Source: Phymorhynchus buccinoides (lineage: Eukaryota; Mollusca; Gastropoda; Neogastropoda; Raphitomidae). From it: a stretch of DNA of 64,000 nt. Below are positions 34,929 to 47,575 of this stretch, piece by piece. A model generated the notes under the pieces. It searched no databases. It was given only the letters and a program-made list of their open reading frames with translations, and was not told where the DNA came from. The stretch is from assembly GCA_017654935.2 (NCBI GenBank), contig CM065682.1:35089651-35153650 (forward strand), written 5' to 3'. How positions within the stretch are numbered: position 1 is the stretch's first letter; the number at the start of each line of letters is the position of its first letter. The position numbers and the translations under genes are program-made.

Positions 34929-36050
34929 CGCAAACTTTTCGACAAGTGCGTATAGCTGCTTCGTTTCAGCCTGTTCTTGTATGGCTTTTGTATTTCAGAG
35001 TGCAGGGGGTGGGTAGGCATTCTCAGGATGTTTTCATTGTTAATGCATACCTTTTCATCTCTTCTATCTTCCAGAGGGCGCAAACTGGTGTGCTTTTCCA
35101 TGGCTTGTATTAGAGTTGTTTTCATCCCACCAGTGATGATACGTAGTCCTGCAGTTTGCACTTTGTCGAGACGACTTTCATTTGTTTTTGTGCTGTGGCC
35201 CAAGCAGTACTGCCATATTCCAGGGCTGATCTTACAGTGCCCTTGTATACTGTCTGCAAGATCTTGCTGTTTGCGCTCCAAGATGTTCCAGTCAGCTTTT
35301 TCATGATGGCAAGCTTTTGGTTAGCCTTTTCTTAGTGTCCTTGAGATGAGGGGTCCATGTCAGACGCGTGTCCAGCTTTACACCCATGTAGGTTGGAGTA
35401 TTTTATTGTTGAATCTCTCTCCCATTCAACCTCAGTTTTGCGTTTTCCGGCATGGATGAGAAGACTGTATTGACTGTCTTCGTGGTGCTGGTTTACACAC
35501 CCTAGTCAGATGCCCATCTTCCAACATGATCCATTGCTTCCTGCATCCTGTGGCTTGCAGTTGATAGATGCTCTGCAGCGTTCCAGACAGCAAAGTCGTC
35601 GGCATGGAGGGCTCTGGAGACATGCCTGGTGAGTTTCTCTGCAATGTCATCGACGAAGTTGACGAAGGGAGTCAGAGTGACTTGCTGACTGATCTTCCCA
35701 TCAAGTTTCACTCTCGCTCTTCGGTACTGAGGGACATTTGTGATCCAGTTGTAAATTTTCCCTTCTACTGCTTTGTTCAGCAGCTTCAGAACAAGGCCTT
35801 TCCTCCGTACCTTGTCAAATGCCTTAGTCAGGTCTACGAAGACTACAAGTACCTTGTTCTTTTCCTGGAAGGCATTTTCAATCTCCTGGACAAGGTAAAC
35901 CAGCTGTCCTCTGTGCTGCGGTTCTTCATGTAGGCTGACTAAGTGTTGCTGAGTAGCTGGTTCGCTTCCAGGTGTTTCAGCAGTCTTGCGTTTACCATTC
36001 TTTTTATCACCTTGCATAGACAACCTAGCAGGCTGCATTTCGAACAAAAA
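34925..36050 (-). pseudogene. Degenerate LINE: reverse transcriptase to C-terminal part
   Basis: The minus strand reads VYLVQEIENAFQEKNKVLVV, FVDLTKAFDKVRRKGLVLKL (motif A), VKLDGKISQQVTLTPF (motif B decayed) and LHADDFAVWNAAEHL (motif C region), and then GRWASD. Another frame at 35281-34970 gives WQYCLGHSTKTNESRLDKVQ, AGLRIITGGMKTT and RLKRSSYTHLSKSLRQ, the C-terminal region. Stops and frame changes separate the pieces. A partial duplication of its tail lies at 34587-34637. Confidence 0.8.
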
Positions 36051-36092
36051 ATGACGTTTGCCGGTGAAACACCCCGCTTCGTCCCCCCCTTG

Positions 36093-36240
36093 GAAACGTC
36101 CCCCGGGGGACTTTCCGGGACACCAAAACGTCCCCCGGGAGACGAATCAGTGTCCCCAAACGTCCCCCGGGGGACCTTTTGGTGTCCTGAAACGTCCCCC
36201 GGGGGACTTTCTGGGGCGTCCCCCGGGCGTCCCCCCCACC
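36093..36240. repeat. Minisatellite built on CCCCCGGGGG palindromes
   Basis: About four units of roughly 32 bp, each containing AACGTCCCCCGGGGGAC followed by a variable spacer such as CTTTCCGGGACACC. Each unit has a perfect 10-bp C5G5 palindrome or a one-base variant. It is far more GC-rich than the neighbourhood and includes CpG in every ACGTCC. Confidence 0.85.
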
Positions 36241-36282
36241 CTGGTCAAGTCCCCCCCTCCCTCCCTCCGCAAATCATCCCCC

Positions 36283-37830
<1,548 letters not shown>

Positions 37831-39400
37831 CAAACATTATTTTTATAATTATAGTATATAGTTATAGCCCTTTACCAACAGTATCCATGTTGAAAGTTTT
37901 ATAGCTCTTGGATTATCTGCCCTTGATATAGAGATCTCTATCCTTAGGAGGTACTATATCAATAAGTGTCCCATACTTCACTTATTTAGTGGAGGTGATG
38001 AAAATTTGCTAATCAATAAATACCTACAATATGAAGGCATTCTGTCTAGCCTTGCTGTAATTATTCGAAATTGAAATTTCGGCAAAAAATTAAAAAATCA
38101 TTTAATATCTCAAAATGTTAATATCTGCATAGTCCTGCAACTTGCCTGAAAATATCAAGCCAATCGGAAGAAAAAATTGAAAAATAAAATAAAATTCTAA
38201 AAGTGCACAAAACAATACACTGCTCAAAATTTGCTAAGGATTGACTCTTAAGGAGATACGCTGCATTTATTATCCACGATGACAGATGATCAAGACTTTT
38301 CTCATAAATACTGCTAAGATCAAAACCGAAAAATACACAGGGTCACTGTGCTACTTTTCTTGTAATTCATGGTCCAAATGTGAGGGTTTTGACAATTTTT
38401 GGGTAAAACTAAGTCTACTGAATACTGGACATCTTTCATACACAACTCATTGACAACATTCATGTAATCTTGCCTGACACTGCAACCTATCTAGTGTCAG
38501 AATCTATGTGAAATTTAGATTTAATACAAATTAGACGATGAACATTTAAAAAAATTGTAAATATTGTAAATTGTATTGTTCAAATACCAGTAGAAAAAAA
38601 GCAACGATGAAATCACTTTCTTTTTCTTCTTCAATTCTTGATAGTTTATTTTTCTTTATGATAGATGAAATCATGTATATTCTACATAATAAACAAACAA
38701 AAAAACAATATATTACCAAGCTTTTTAATAAATGAGAGCAATTTTTTCAAGCCCACCCCTGATTTTTCAGCTGGACTCATGTCAAGAATTACATCCCGTG
38801 ATTATTTTGCTCAAGAGGTTTTTTCACATCTGTTTTTGTTTTTATTAACGCGTGTGTTTTTTCTTTTAAAAACTTGAATATGTTTAAAATAAATGAGTAT
38901 GTTTAAAAGTACAACTTTTGTTAGCAATATACTTCCCCAAATAGAAATAAACATGTATATTTTGCAATAAATAATGAATTATATTAGTGGCATTATGTGA
39001 ACTCTGGCAACACACAGTGAGCCACCAGGGAGCGACACGCGTCTACCGCGTATGCCATTAAACATGCTCAACCATGAAACATAAACATCAACAGTTTGCG
39101 TTGTCTTCACATTCATTTAAAGAAACATTTCATTTGGTCCAGAATCCATTTATATCGTAAGCTGTATGTAGAAGATGGTGGACAATCTACGTCTTGTAAA
39201 CTTTAAACGCTTGTAAAGGAGGTAGAAGGGTATCTTTGTTTTTGCAAAACTTGTCTATTATAATTAGTCATGTAACTGGTATGTCGATGGCAGTATGATT
39301 TTATTTCCAGTATTGTATCTAAGCTTGATTGATGAGGTGAATGATTGTGGTCTATGATTTTTCTTAGAAAGTTCATGTTGTAACTCTTTTACTCTTGTAC
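37831..39400. other. AT-rich non-coding stretch
   Basis: No coding similarity, repeat family or RNA gene recognised. It lies inside receptor intron 3. Confidence 0.6.
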
Positions 39401-39402
39401 AA

Positions 39403-39405
<3 letters not shown>

Positions 39406-39468
<63 letters not shown>

Positions 39469-39530
39469 CGTGTGCGTGCGTGTGCGTGTGCGTGTGCGTG
39501 CGTGCGTGTGCGCACGTGCGTGTCTTCGTG
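39406..39530 (+). repeat. (TG)n / (TGCG)n microsatellite
   Basis: About 58 bp of pure TG grading into TGCG mixtures. Confidence 0.95.
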
Positions 39531-39539
39531 TATCAGAAT

Positions 39540-40730
39540 CTGGTCAGCACCTTGTCACAAGCCTTCTTCTAACTCGGATGGTACACCTTCAGAGTCGGAT
39601 GAAAAACACTTCAAAGCTGTCAGATGTGTCTTCCGTCACCCCCAACATGACAACAACAATGTCAATGTCTTTCTGGAATCTCTGTATATTAAATTTGTGG
39701 AGGTGATGAAATCAGTTACTGACCTATCAACATCAGTTTCAGACCTAAAGAAATTTATGTCAATGCAGTTTGCCTCAAATTGAGCCCTCCTTCTAAGAAA
39801 GCTTACATTGGTTCATCATTTTCTAAAGCTTATATTATGTTTGTTGTTCTTTTGTCTTTCATCTTTCTTATGCAGTTCTCAACTTCCTTCGGTCACAACC
39901 AAAATAATGACTTTGCGAATGCTTCGATTCCTCAGTGTAATTGTCGAAGCAAATGTAACATTGATTATTTAGTTAATTTTACAAGACCAGAAGTATGATG
40001 TTCTAGCTCTACAATCCTTGAATTGTTATAAGAAAGATTTACCAAAGCTTGATGGGTTTTTCATCAAACAAAGAAAAGGCGGAGCTATTTGCTGATACGT
40101 TTGCTTCAATGAGTCAAACTGAGCAGCTGTCTTCCGAAGAACAGTCTCAAAGGAAAGACTTTGAAAAGAATCATCAGAATTTTTAATACTCTTCCCTAGA
40201 CAGCCAATCATCATATATCAATACTACCTTAACTCTTAATGAACTATTTTATTCTCTTTCACGTGCAAACTCTGGTAAGACCGCTACAGGTACAGACCCT
40301 ATTTTTTATAACATGATCAAGCATTTCCCGCACTGCTTTTTATCTCAGTTGTTAGAATTGTATCAAATGTGTTGGAAATCTGGTTTGGTTCCGGCAGATT
40401 GGAAAAAAGCTATGGTCATTCCTATCTTAAAGCAAGGTAAACCTAACAATAATCCTGGTAGTTACCGTCCAATTTCATTAACTCCTCACATTGGAAAACG
40501 TTTTGAAAGAATAATGAAAATAGGTTAGATCACTACCTTGAAAAACACGGAGTTCTCCCCCATTTTCAAGCTGGTGTTATATGGGGTAGGGGAGTTACTG
40601 ATCATCCTGTTCATTTAACTTTTCACGTTAAAAACAAGCTTCAGCAAATAGACACTCTACGTTTGCTACCTTTTTTATGTTCATAGGGCTTATGTTTCCG
40701 TTTGGCATTTCGAGTTATTACATAAAGCTT
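39540..40730 (+). pseudogene. Degenerate LINE, part 1 (linker and reverse transcriptase fingers)
   Basis: The plus strand reads KEKAELFADTFASMSQTEQL and then a stop. Further on it reads LTLNELFYSLSRANSGKTA and TGTDPIFYNMIKHFP, WKSGLVPADWKKAMVIPILK and SYRPISLTPHIGKRFERIM. This is the pre-palm region of a Jockey-type reverse transcriptase. The frame breaks after 40528, and a decayed motif A/VSVWHFELLHKAYK region follows just before the SINE at 40744. The function of 39540-40030 is not recognised; it may belong to the same element. Confidence 0.75.
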
Positions 40731-40743
40731 ATAAATCCTACCA

Positions 40744-41095
40744 GCCCCCGTAGCTCAGTGGTTAGAGCTGTGGACTAGTGACTGGGAGGTCGTGGGTTCG
40801 AATCCCATCAGAGTCTTGTGGATTTTTCGGCCCAGGCCGGCTCCTACCCAGAGTGAGTGTGCTGTGGGCTCAATGGGAAGCCTGGGACCACACAGTCGAG
40901 CTTCATCCACTTTACGGATGTGTATTTGAGAGTGTTGCTCTAATTTCTTGACCAACACTGCAGGTGTCTGTTCCTCCCGGGCCTGGTTGACGCCAGGATA
41001 AATTTGATAGGGAGCGTGGAGGACAGCCCTGTCATGTTGTCTCAAAGCCTTAATGGATACCGCAGCATCATCTTCATCAGGACTTATCATCACTA
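40744..41095 (+). mobile_element. tRNA-derived SINE
   Basis: The head has a polymerase III A box (TAGCTCAGTGG, 40751-40761) and B box (GGTTCGAATCC, 40795-40805) at tRNA-like spacing. The acceptor halves cannot pair (GCCCCCG against CAGAGTC), so it is not a functional tRNA. A body of about 280 bp follows (GGCCCAGGCCGGCTCCTACC and further), ending in ATCATC repeats. It splits the LINE at 39540-42290 and is therefore younger than it. Confidence 0.8.
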
Positions 41096-41099
41096 TCAT

Positions 41100-41480
41100 C
41101 AATCATCGAAAAACAAAACAAAGAACAACAAAAAGGGAAAAGGAAAAATGAAACGAGAAAAAGAAAAAAGGAAAAAAAGAGAGAAACGATAAGGGGAAAA
41201 GTAGAAGAAATGATGAAGAAACAAAACCAAAACAAAAAAAGAAACTAAGAAAAAAAATACTGCAAACAAGAATACAGAAAAAAAGATAAGGAAGGAAAAA
41301 TAAGAATAAGGAAAGGAAAAAGAAAAAGAGAAAAAAAAAGGACAGGAAAGAAAGAGATGGAAAATGAAAAAAAGAAGGAACAAGAGGGAAAGAGGAGGAG
41401 AGGGGGAGAGATGGAATGAGGAGGGGAAGAGGGAAAGCCAGGAACGAAGAGGAAAAAGAGACAAAGTTGAAGATGAAGTA
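41100..41480 (+). repeat. Homopurine tract (about 380 bp)
   Basis: The plus strand is almost entirely A and G, with only scattered C/T. It begins at the 3' end of the SINE and may be an expanded poly-A-like tail. A second short GA tract lies at 41560-41586. Long proline/serine/leucine/phenylalanine reading frames on the minus strand are a by-product. Confidence 0.85.
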
Positions 41481-41639
41481 GAAACAAAGGAAGCTGGAGG
41501 AGATAACAACAGCGGCGACTGAGGACGGGAACGACGGCAGCGGCAACAACGACAACGGATTGAGAGAGAGAGAGAGAGAGAGAAAGAGTGTGCAAGATGG
41601 AAAAAGAAATAAATAAAGATTATTAAAAAAAAAGATTCG

Positions 41640-42290
41640 CCGCTTTCGGAAGAGTGGTGATTTTTTTATTATAAAAAAAAATTAAAAAAAGGAATACAAG
41701 TCCGTTTCTTTAATTTTCTAAAATCATGTCTATGAAATAGAACAATTCAAGTTAATGTAAATGGAATCCTTTTGAGTTCTAGGGTTCTAAATATGGGTGT
41801 TCCCCAGGGTAGCGTTATTTCCCCTATCCTTTTGTCTTTAATGCTATGCGACATTAAGTATATAAATACTAAAGGCGACATTGCCTTATGGCAAAACGTA
41901 AATTGTAATTTTTCTAAAAACAAACGTAAAAGGAATAATATTGTTAGTAATTTTCAAGAAATGGTAGACGTTATATGAGACTATTATGATGTCAAATGGG
42001 TTTTCTCTGTCAGTAAGACAGCTTTTGTTATATTTACAAATAAATTAATCGACTTTGAAGGTAAAGAAACTGTTTCAATTAGAGTTAATAATTTTATTAT
42101 TTACCCTAGTAAGTAAGTCAAATTTCTTGGAGTTATTTTCCATTGCAAACTTCTCTGGTGTAAGCATATACATTATTTAGTTGAGAAAGCTATTAGTCGG
42201 GGGTCTTAGCGGAATTATTCTGCAAATGATCATACTGTTTATAGCTTTTTGGTGTGCTGTTAGAGGGCATCAATAGTTAAGCTTAATTCG
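41640..42290 (+). pseudogene. Degenerate LINE, part 2 (reverse transcriptase motif B onward)
   Basis: Resumes the LINE of 39540-40730 after the SINE. It reads NMGVPQGSVISPILLSLML (motif B), then DIALWQNVN with the motif C region decayed, then TAFVIFTNKLIDFEGK, and VKFLGVIFHCKLLWCKHIHY with several stops. Confidence 0.75.
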
Positions 42291-42619
42291 TTCTGTAGCT
42301 AATGTAACGGTAAAAAACGGCCACATTTCAATATTGAATAACTCCGTAACGGTTTAACACAATGCGTTCATATTTTAGCTACGTCATAAGCAGTACATGT
42401 GCAGGACTTCAGTTATGAAATATGAACGGAAGTTTGAACCGGAAGTGCTTGACCGGGGTACTATGACATTTTAATTGGCTCAAGAAATAGAAAAACCCAG
42501 AAGCAATATCATATTAATAGCCTATGGATAATGTTGGTGTCAGGATGGCCTAGTATTGCTAAAAACAATTGATGGTGATATCGTTATACGTTTGGCAGTT
42601 ATCAAATTTATGTAAAATA

Positions 42620-44450
42620 GGTTGCGTCATATTCGTTTGCATATTACTTGGTTTTTCGCCCGATTTTGTTCTAATTTGCAGTAAAGTTGCAACAAAATGT
42701 TTTTATGCAAAATTAGCAATATAAAAGATATTCACTGTGCTTGATTGTCGAAAAATGGCCAAAACGGTCAACTTTCAAATTTAAATATTAAAAACAATAT
42801 CTGGACAGAATTTGTTCATATTTCAAGTTGCAACAAGCTTTTACATACAAAATGTGCAAAATAAAGGGTATTCACTAGAGGTGGGGGGAAAAACCGGTTT
42901 GAACCGATAAACCGGTGCTAAACTTTCGCGGTTCGAAAAACCGGTCAATTTGCTGTGAACCGGTTTTTTTAACTGCAAACTGAAAGTAATTTTTTCTTAG
43001 AATAACGCATTCTTTTCGAAGAACAACACTGATTCTCAGCGCAGATTGGGTGTTTGTAAACCAAGAGTAGCTGTTTCTAGTTTGTGGTGGTCTATGGCTT
43101 TGACTTTGACTGAGTGTTGAGTTGAGTGTGTGTGTGCGTCATAAGTTTCTTTATTGTGTGTGTGTGTATGTTTGCGCGTGCGTGCGTGTGTGCGAATATT
43201 CTAACACATAAATATGTGTTTGCATAGGTGAAACTAGTGATGCGAGTACTGGTTTAAAAAAACCGGTTCGGTAAAACCGGTTCGAAGAGGGAAAACCGGT
43301 TTAAAACCGGTTCGGATTTTTGAACCGGTTCTCAACTCTAGTATTCACTGCATTTTTTATTACCCCAAAGAAACGGTCCAAAACGGTTACATTTTAAATC
43401 TAAAAAAAGTTAAAATTGTCTGGACAAAATGTGCTATGCAAAATGTACAATATAAAGAGTATTCACTGTATGTTTGCTCCCCAACCCCCCCTCCCCCAAA
43501 AAACAACAACAACAACAACAAAAACACGGCCAAGACGGTTAAAAGGGTCAAATTTCAAATTTCAATAAATGAAAAATGTCTGGACAGAATGTGTTCATAT
43601 TTCAAGTTGCAATTACTGTTTCCATGCAAAATGTACAAAATAAAGGGTATTCACTGCAATTTTTGTCCCCTACCCCCCTCCCTCCCCCAGAAAACCCGGC
43701 CCAAAACGGTCAAATTTAAATATTAAAAAAATGTCTAGACAGAATGTGTTCATATTTCAAGTTGCAACAACTGTTTCTATGCTAAATGTGCAATATAAAG
43801 AGTATTCATTGCATACCCCCCACCGAAAACAAAACAAAAAACGGCCAAAAACGATTAAAACGGTCCAATTTCAAATTTAAATCAACAAAAATGTCTGCAC
43901 AGAATGTGTTCATATTTCAAGTTGCAACAACAATTTCCATTCAAAATGTGCAATATGAAGGGTGTTCACTGCATTTTGTTGCCCCCCAAAACGGTTAAAA
44001 CGGTTACAATTTAAATACATAAAAAGTGAATGGACAGAATGTGTTCATATGTTAAGTTGCAACAACTGTTTCTATGCAAAATAAAGGGCATTCACTGCAT
44101 TTGTTTGCTCCCCCCCACCCTCCAAAAAACAAAAAGCAAACAAAACTGGCCAAAACCGGTTAAATTTCAAATTTAAATAAATAAAAAATGTCTGGACAGA
44201 ATGTGTTCATATCAAAAGTTGCAACAGCTGTTTCTATGCAAAATATGCAATATAAAGGGCATTCACTGAATTTGCTTGCAAAATTTAAAAAAGAAATTAA
44301 ACGGCCGAAAACCGTTAAAATCGTCAAATTTCAAATTTAAATAAATAAAGAATGTCTGAACAGAATGTGTTCATATTTCAAGTTGGAACAACTGTTTCTA
44401 TGTAAGATGTACAATATAAAGGGTATTCACTGTATTATTTTTTGAAAAAA
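42620..44450 (+). repeat. Satellite-like tandem array, about 160-bp monomer
   Basis: The phrase GTGTTCATATTTCAAGTTGC recurs near 43590, 43747, 43907, 44040, 44205 and 44370, with an older variant near 42815. Each is followed by AAAATGTGCAATATAAAGGGTATTCACTG and an A-rich part with AAACGGCCAAAACGGTTAAA. Spacing is 133-165 bp. A MITE (42876-43340) interrupts the array. Unit-length open frames are translations of the monomer. Confidence 0.88.
42876..43340. mobile_element. hAT-like MITE rich in AACCGGTT palindromes
   Basis: The ends TAGAGGTGGG and CTCAACTCTA are imperfect inverted repeats, and the 8-bp target duplication GTATTCAC flanks them exactly (42868-42875 and 43341-43348). An 8-bp duplication with a TAGAGGTGGG-type end is characteristic of hAT elements. 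The interior repeats AAAACCGGTT and GAACCGGTT at both ends, plus a short GT-rich centre. No transposase is present. It sits inside a satellite monomer, whose GGGTATTCACTG phrase supplies the target. A related fragment lies at 29445-29660. Confidence 0.88.
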
Positions 44451-44459
44451 GAAACGCCT

Positions 44460-44700
44460 ACAAAAAAGGTTAAGACGTGTGTGTGTGTCCGTCTGTCGCT
44501 GCGTCTTTTGTCTTTTAACTATCGCTTGTGTGTCTGCCTGAATCTGTCTTGGTTGGTCTGTTTGTTTCTGTCTACCTATCTGTCTGTCGGTCTGTCTGTC
44601 TCGCTCTGAGGCTCTCTCTCTCTTTCGCTCCCTCCCTCCCGTGTGTGTGCGTGTGTGTGGTTGCGCGCGCGTGCGCGCTCACGTGTGTGTGTTTAGGGAT
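44460..44700 (+). repeat. GT/CT-rich low-complexity sequence
   Basis: Imperfect TGTGTG, TCTGTC and GCGCGC runs. No gene. Confidence 0.8.
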
Positions 44701-44999
44701 TTCGGAAATTAATACATACAAACAACTATGTAAGCAACAAATACCTGTCAATGATGTAATGATATAGGCTTTCCTGGTCGCCTTTTGTGTACGTTCGCTG
44801 TGATTCCGTGGTTTCTAGTTTAAGGATACACGGACTAATCACTTGGTAGATGCAACCTTTTTTTCTGGAAGTCGTGTTTTTCTGCGTGAAGGTATTATTG
44901 TTTTCTTATTTTTTTGTCCGCTTTTTGTGGCAAGAAGAGTAATTCATAAGAATATTTTGTCAAACCCCTTCATTGCAATGCCTTTAAACGCTGTTTCGA

Positions 45000-46440
45000 A
45001 GTCTGGTCACGTTTTTGAAGCATCTGCTGATCAAGTGCGTTCCACTACTCCACCAGGCATTGTTCCAGCTCCTGCAGACTTCTGAACTGCTGTGGGTGGC
45101 TGCTAATGGATGCCTGGGGCATGTTCTAGCATGGCTCTATCAGATTGAGTTTTTTGGTACTGGACAGCTTACCTACCTAATATGGAAGATAGTCTCTTGT
45201 TGCAGGTACGCGTGAACAACCCTTGCTCGATGAGGAGGGGCGTTATCATCCAAAGGATGAGGTCATCTTACCAGAGTAGAGTTTAATATGGACATCAAGG
45301 ATCTCATTCCTGTATTAAACAGCTGTCAGATATGTCTATCAAAGCATTTGTAACGCTATTTTCCTGACTATGCTGACATTAGCCTAAACCGTCAGAGACT
45401 TGCTGGTAACGCTCTCATAGGAACCCCCACACCCTTGGAACACTATCAGTGAAATCAAACGAGATCCTGCGCTCGTTGCTGAGGAAAACCAGTATCCAGA
45501 CTCACAGTAGATGACGTGATCCTGGGCTCCATGAAGACAGCGCTGCTGATGAGCTAGAGTGAACAGGATGCAAAACATGCCCGGTGGGAGTGAAGGCATG
45601 ATCATGGAGTCTGTTACTCACAGTTTGGATGGAACTGGACAACCCTATGGTATTCAGCAAATAGGAATGCAGCTGGAGAGTGCTTGTGAAACGGTCGTCT
45701 TCTTCGGTTGTCATCCAATCTCTACCAGATGCACGTCTATTGGCATTATCAAGCTCATGACATTGAGTCCAAGCACTGAAGACAACGCATTACGACATTC
45801 CAAACACTCATGCCACGTGAGTATGTGTACAACTGTCCTCCAGCATATCAACACAGAAATACAACTTTTTGCATGTCAAATGCCTTGCTAGGGTCATAAA
45901 ACCGTGTCTTTATAACTAAATTTGCGACGTAATGGGAGAGGGAAAATATTTCATTCTAAGCTTTAACTTACATTGATTCACATTTGGGGAGTGATGCCTG
46001 AAATTCACTTGTTCCATATGAATAGCAGGTTTGATAAGACAAATTTGAGCGAACTTGTGTTCGTGGATGATTGCTGTTTCAGGACATATAACATTCATTG
46101 CTGTCAATTGCACCATCTTTTTCATAAAGGTTATAAAAATCTATCCTTAGCTCATTTTGAGCAGCATAGTATTCCCGCTCAAAATATGGAATTCCAACAA
46201 ACACTGCTGTCTCCTCCTATGAGAACGCTCGCACAGCAATCCAGGAAGAAAAAAAGACGCAGGAGGAAGAATCGTGGTGATGCTACCACAACCAACCCTG
46301 TCCATATCTTCATCTGCAGACACTGCAATCGGGTCTGCCTATCAACCATTGACCTCATCAGTCAGGAGTGCCTGCAATCAACGTGGACATAACCTCCATA
46401 ATCTTCGTTCGCGAAGCTAAGCCATGATGTCTTTATACAG
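45000..46440 (+). pseudogene. Probable LINE 3' remnant, heavily decayed
   Basis: The best signal is at its end. VHIFICRHCNRVCLSTIDLI (46300-46365) with a second Cys matches the C-x2-C ... GLxSH-type zinc-finger tail that closes many LINE ORF2 proteins, followed by the tail-like CATAATCTTCGTTCGCGAAGC. The upstream part has many stops and only short open pieces that I cannot assign. The assignment rests mostly on the tail. Confidence 0.4.
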
Positions 46441-46709
46441 AGTTGGCTATATAGTTTAAAAGATCTCCAACGTGGACCTATGTTGATTATGTCATGTGAT
46501 TTGGTGGCCAAATTGAAGTTAAATTTAACAGGAAACGTCACATTTGCACTATGAGGCCTATGAATGTTTATTTATACAACAAATAAGCCTTCATAGATTC
46601 TCAATCAAATGTCAACTTTACCTCGAAGCTTAAGATATAAAAAAATGTTTATAACGGTACATTGGCAAATATTTATTTTCATCAGTAACTCTGTGAATAT
46701 TTTACTTGC

Positions 46710-46916
46710 CTGTAATCTGTCTGATGGGATGATTCTGCTGAAGTAGGAATACAAGTTCTTGTTGTCCAGCAAAGTGCTGGAAGCAATGTAGCTGAGTAGG
46801 GGTATTTTGAACACGGAGAACAGGTCAGCCAACTGTGTCGTGCTTGAGCTAGTTTCCGCTCCTATCACTGCCACTGCTGATAACATGGGCAGGGATTCGC
46901 TCCAAGGAAGACTGGT
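46710..46916 (-). CDS. Class C GPCR (mGluR-like) coding exon 3: ligand-binding lobe 1
   Basis: Residues 125-193 (207 bases, phase 0 both sides). The acceptor TTGTCACAG precedes ACCAGTCTT. The exon reads SAVAVIGAETSSSTTQLADL and then FKIPLLSYIASSTLLDNKNL and YSYFSRIIPSDRLQ, the counterpart of VIGxxSSSVxxxxxxLLxLFxIPQxSYxxTSxxLSDK in mGluRs. Ser147-149 correspond to the carboxylate-contacting serine region, and Ser170 takes the place of mGluR1 Thr188, a conservative change. The exon appears to end at CAG before GCAAGT, a GC donor. The nearby GT (CAGGCAA-GTAAAA) would break the frame with exon 4. Confidence 0.9.
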
Positions 46917-47058
46917 CTGTGACAAGAACATTGCAATACATGCAAACACATATCAACAGGTTAGTTCATACAAGCTCATAAATAAACTGCGATATAAAAA
47001 TAATAATAATTAAAAACAACAACAGAAGTACATGTTATTACCAAGATGTTTTAAAATG

Positions 47059-47280
<222 letters not shown>

Positions 47281-47379
47281 GCGGACAAAAACAAACACAC
47301 AAACATGCGTCTGTGCAGCAAAGCAAGCGCATTAATTACACGCGTGCTCAATGGGATGGTGTGAGGTGGAAGGAGAGGA

Positions 47380-47575
47380 GGGGGGGGGGATTCACAGGTA
47401 TCCCACACAATTCAGGAGTCAAAGCTGGATGCACACATTGGCGTAGGAACGTTTTGAAGCCAGGAGAGGGGGGGGGGGCAGGATTGCAAACAAACCGGGG
47501 GGGGGGGGTGGGGGGAGGGGGGGGGGGGGTTGGGCCCAAGTGCATGGACAAGGGGGGAGGGGGGCACAAGCGCAC
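47380..47575 (+). repeat. G-rich region, potential G-quadruplexes
   Basis: Six or more separate G-runs of 6-13 bases, interspersed with unique sequence. Run lengths are probably uncertain in the assembly. Confidence 0.8.

Noticed and set aside
40744..40816. Functional tRNA gene
   Set aside because: A and B boxes are present, but the acceptor stem cannot form and a SINE body follows.
41099..41595. Phe/Ser/Leu-rich membrane-like protein on the minus strand
   Set aside because: A by-product of the homopurine tract on the other strand; low-complexity, with overlapping frames giving similar products.
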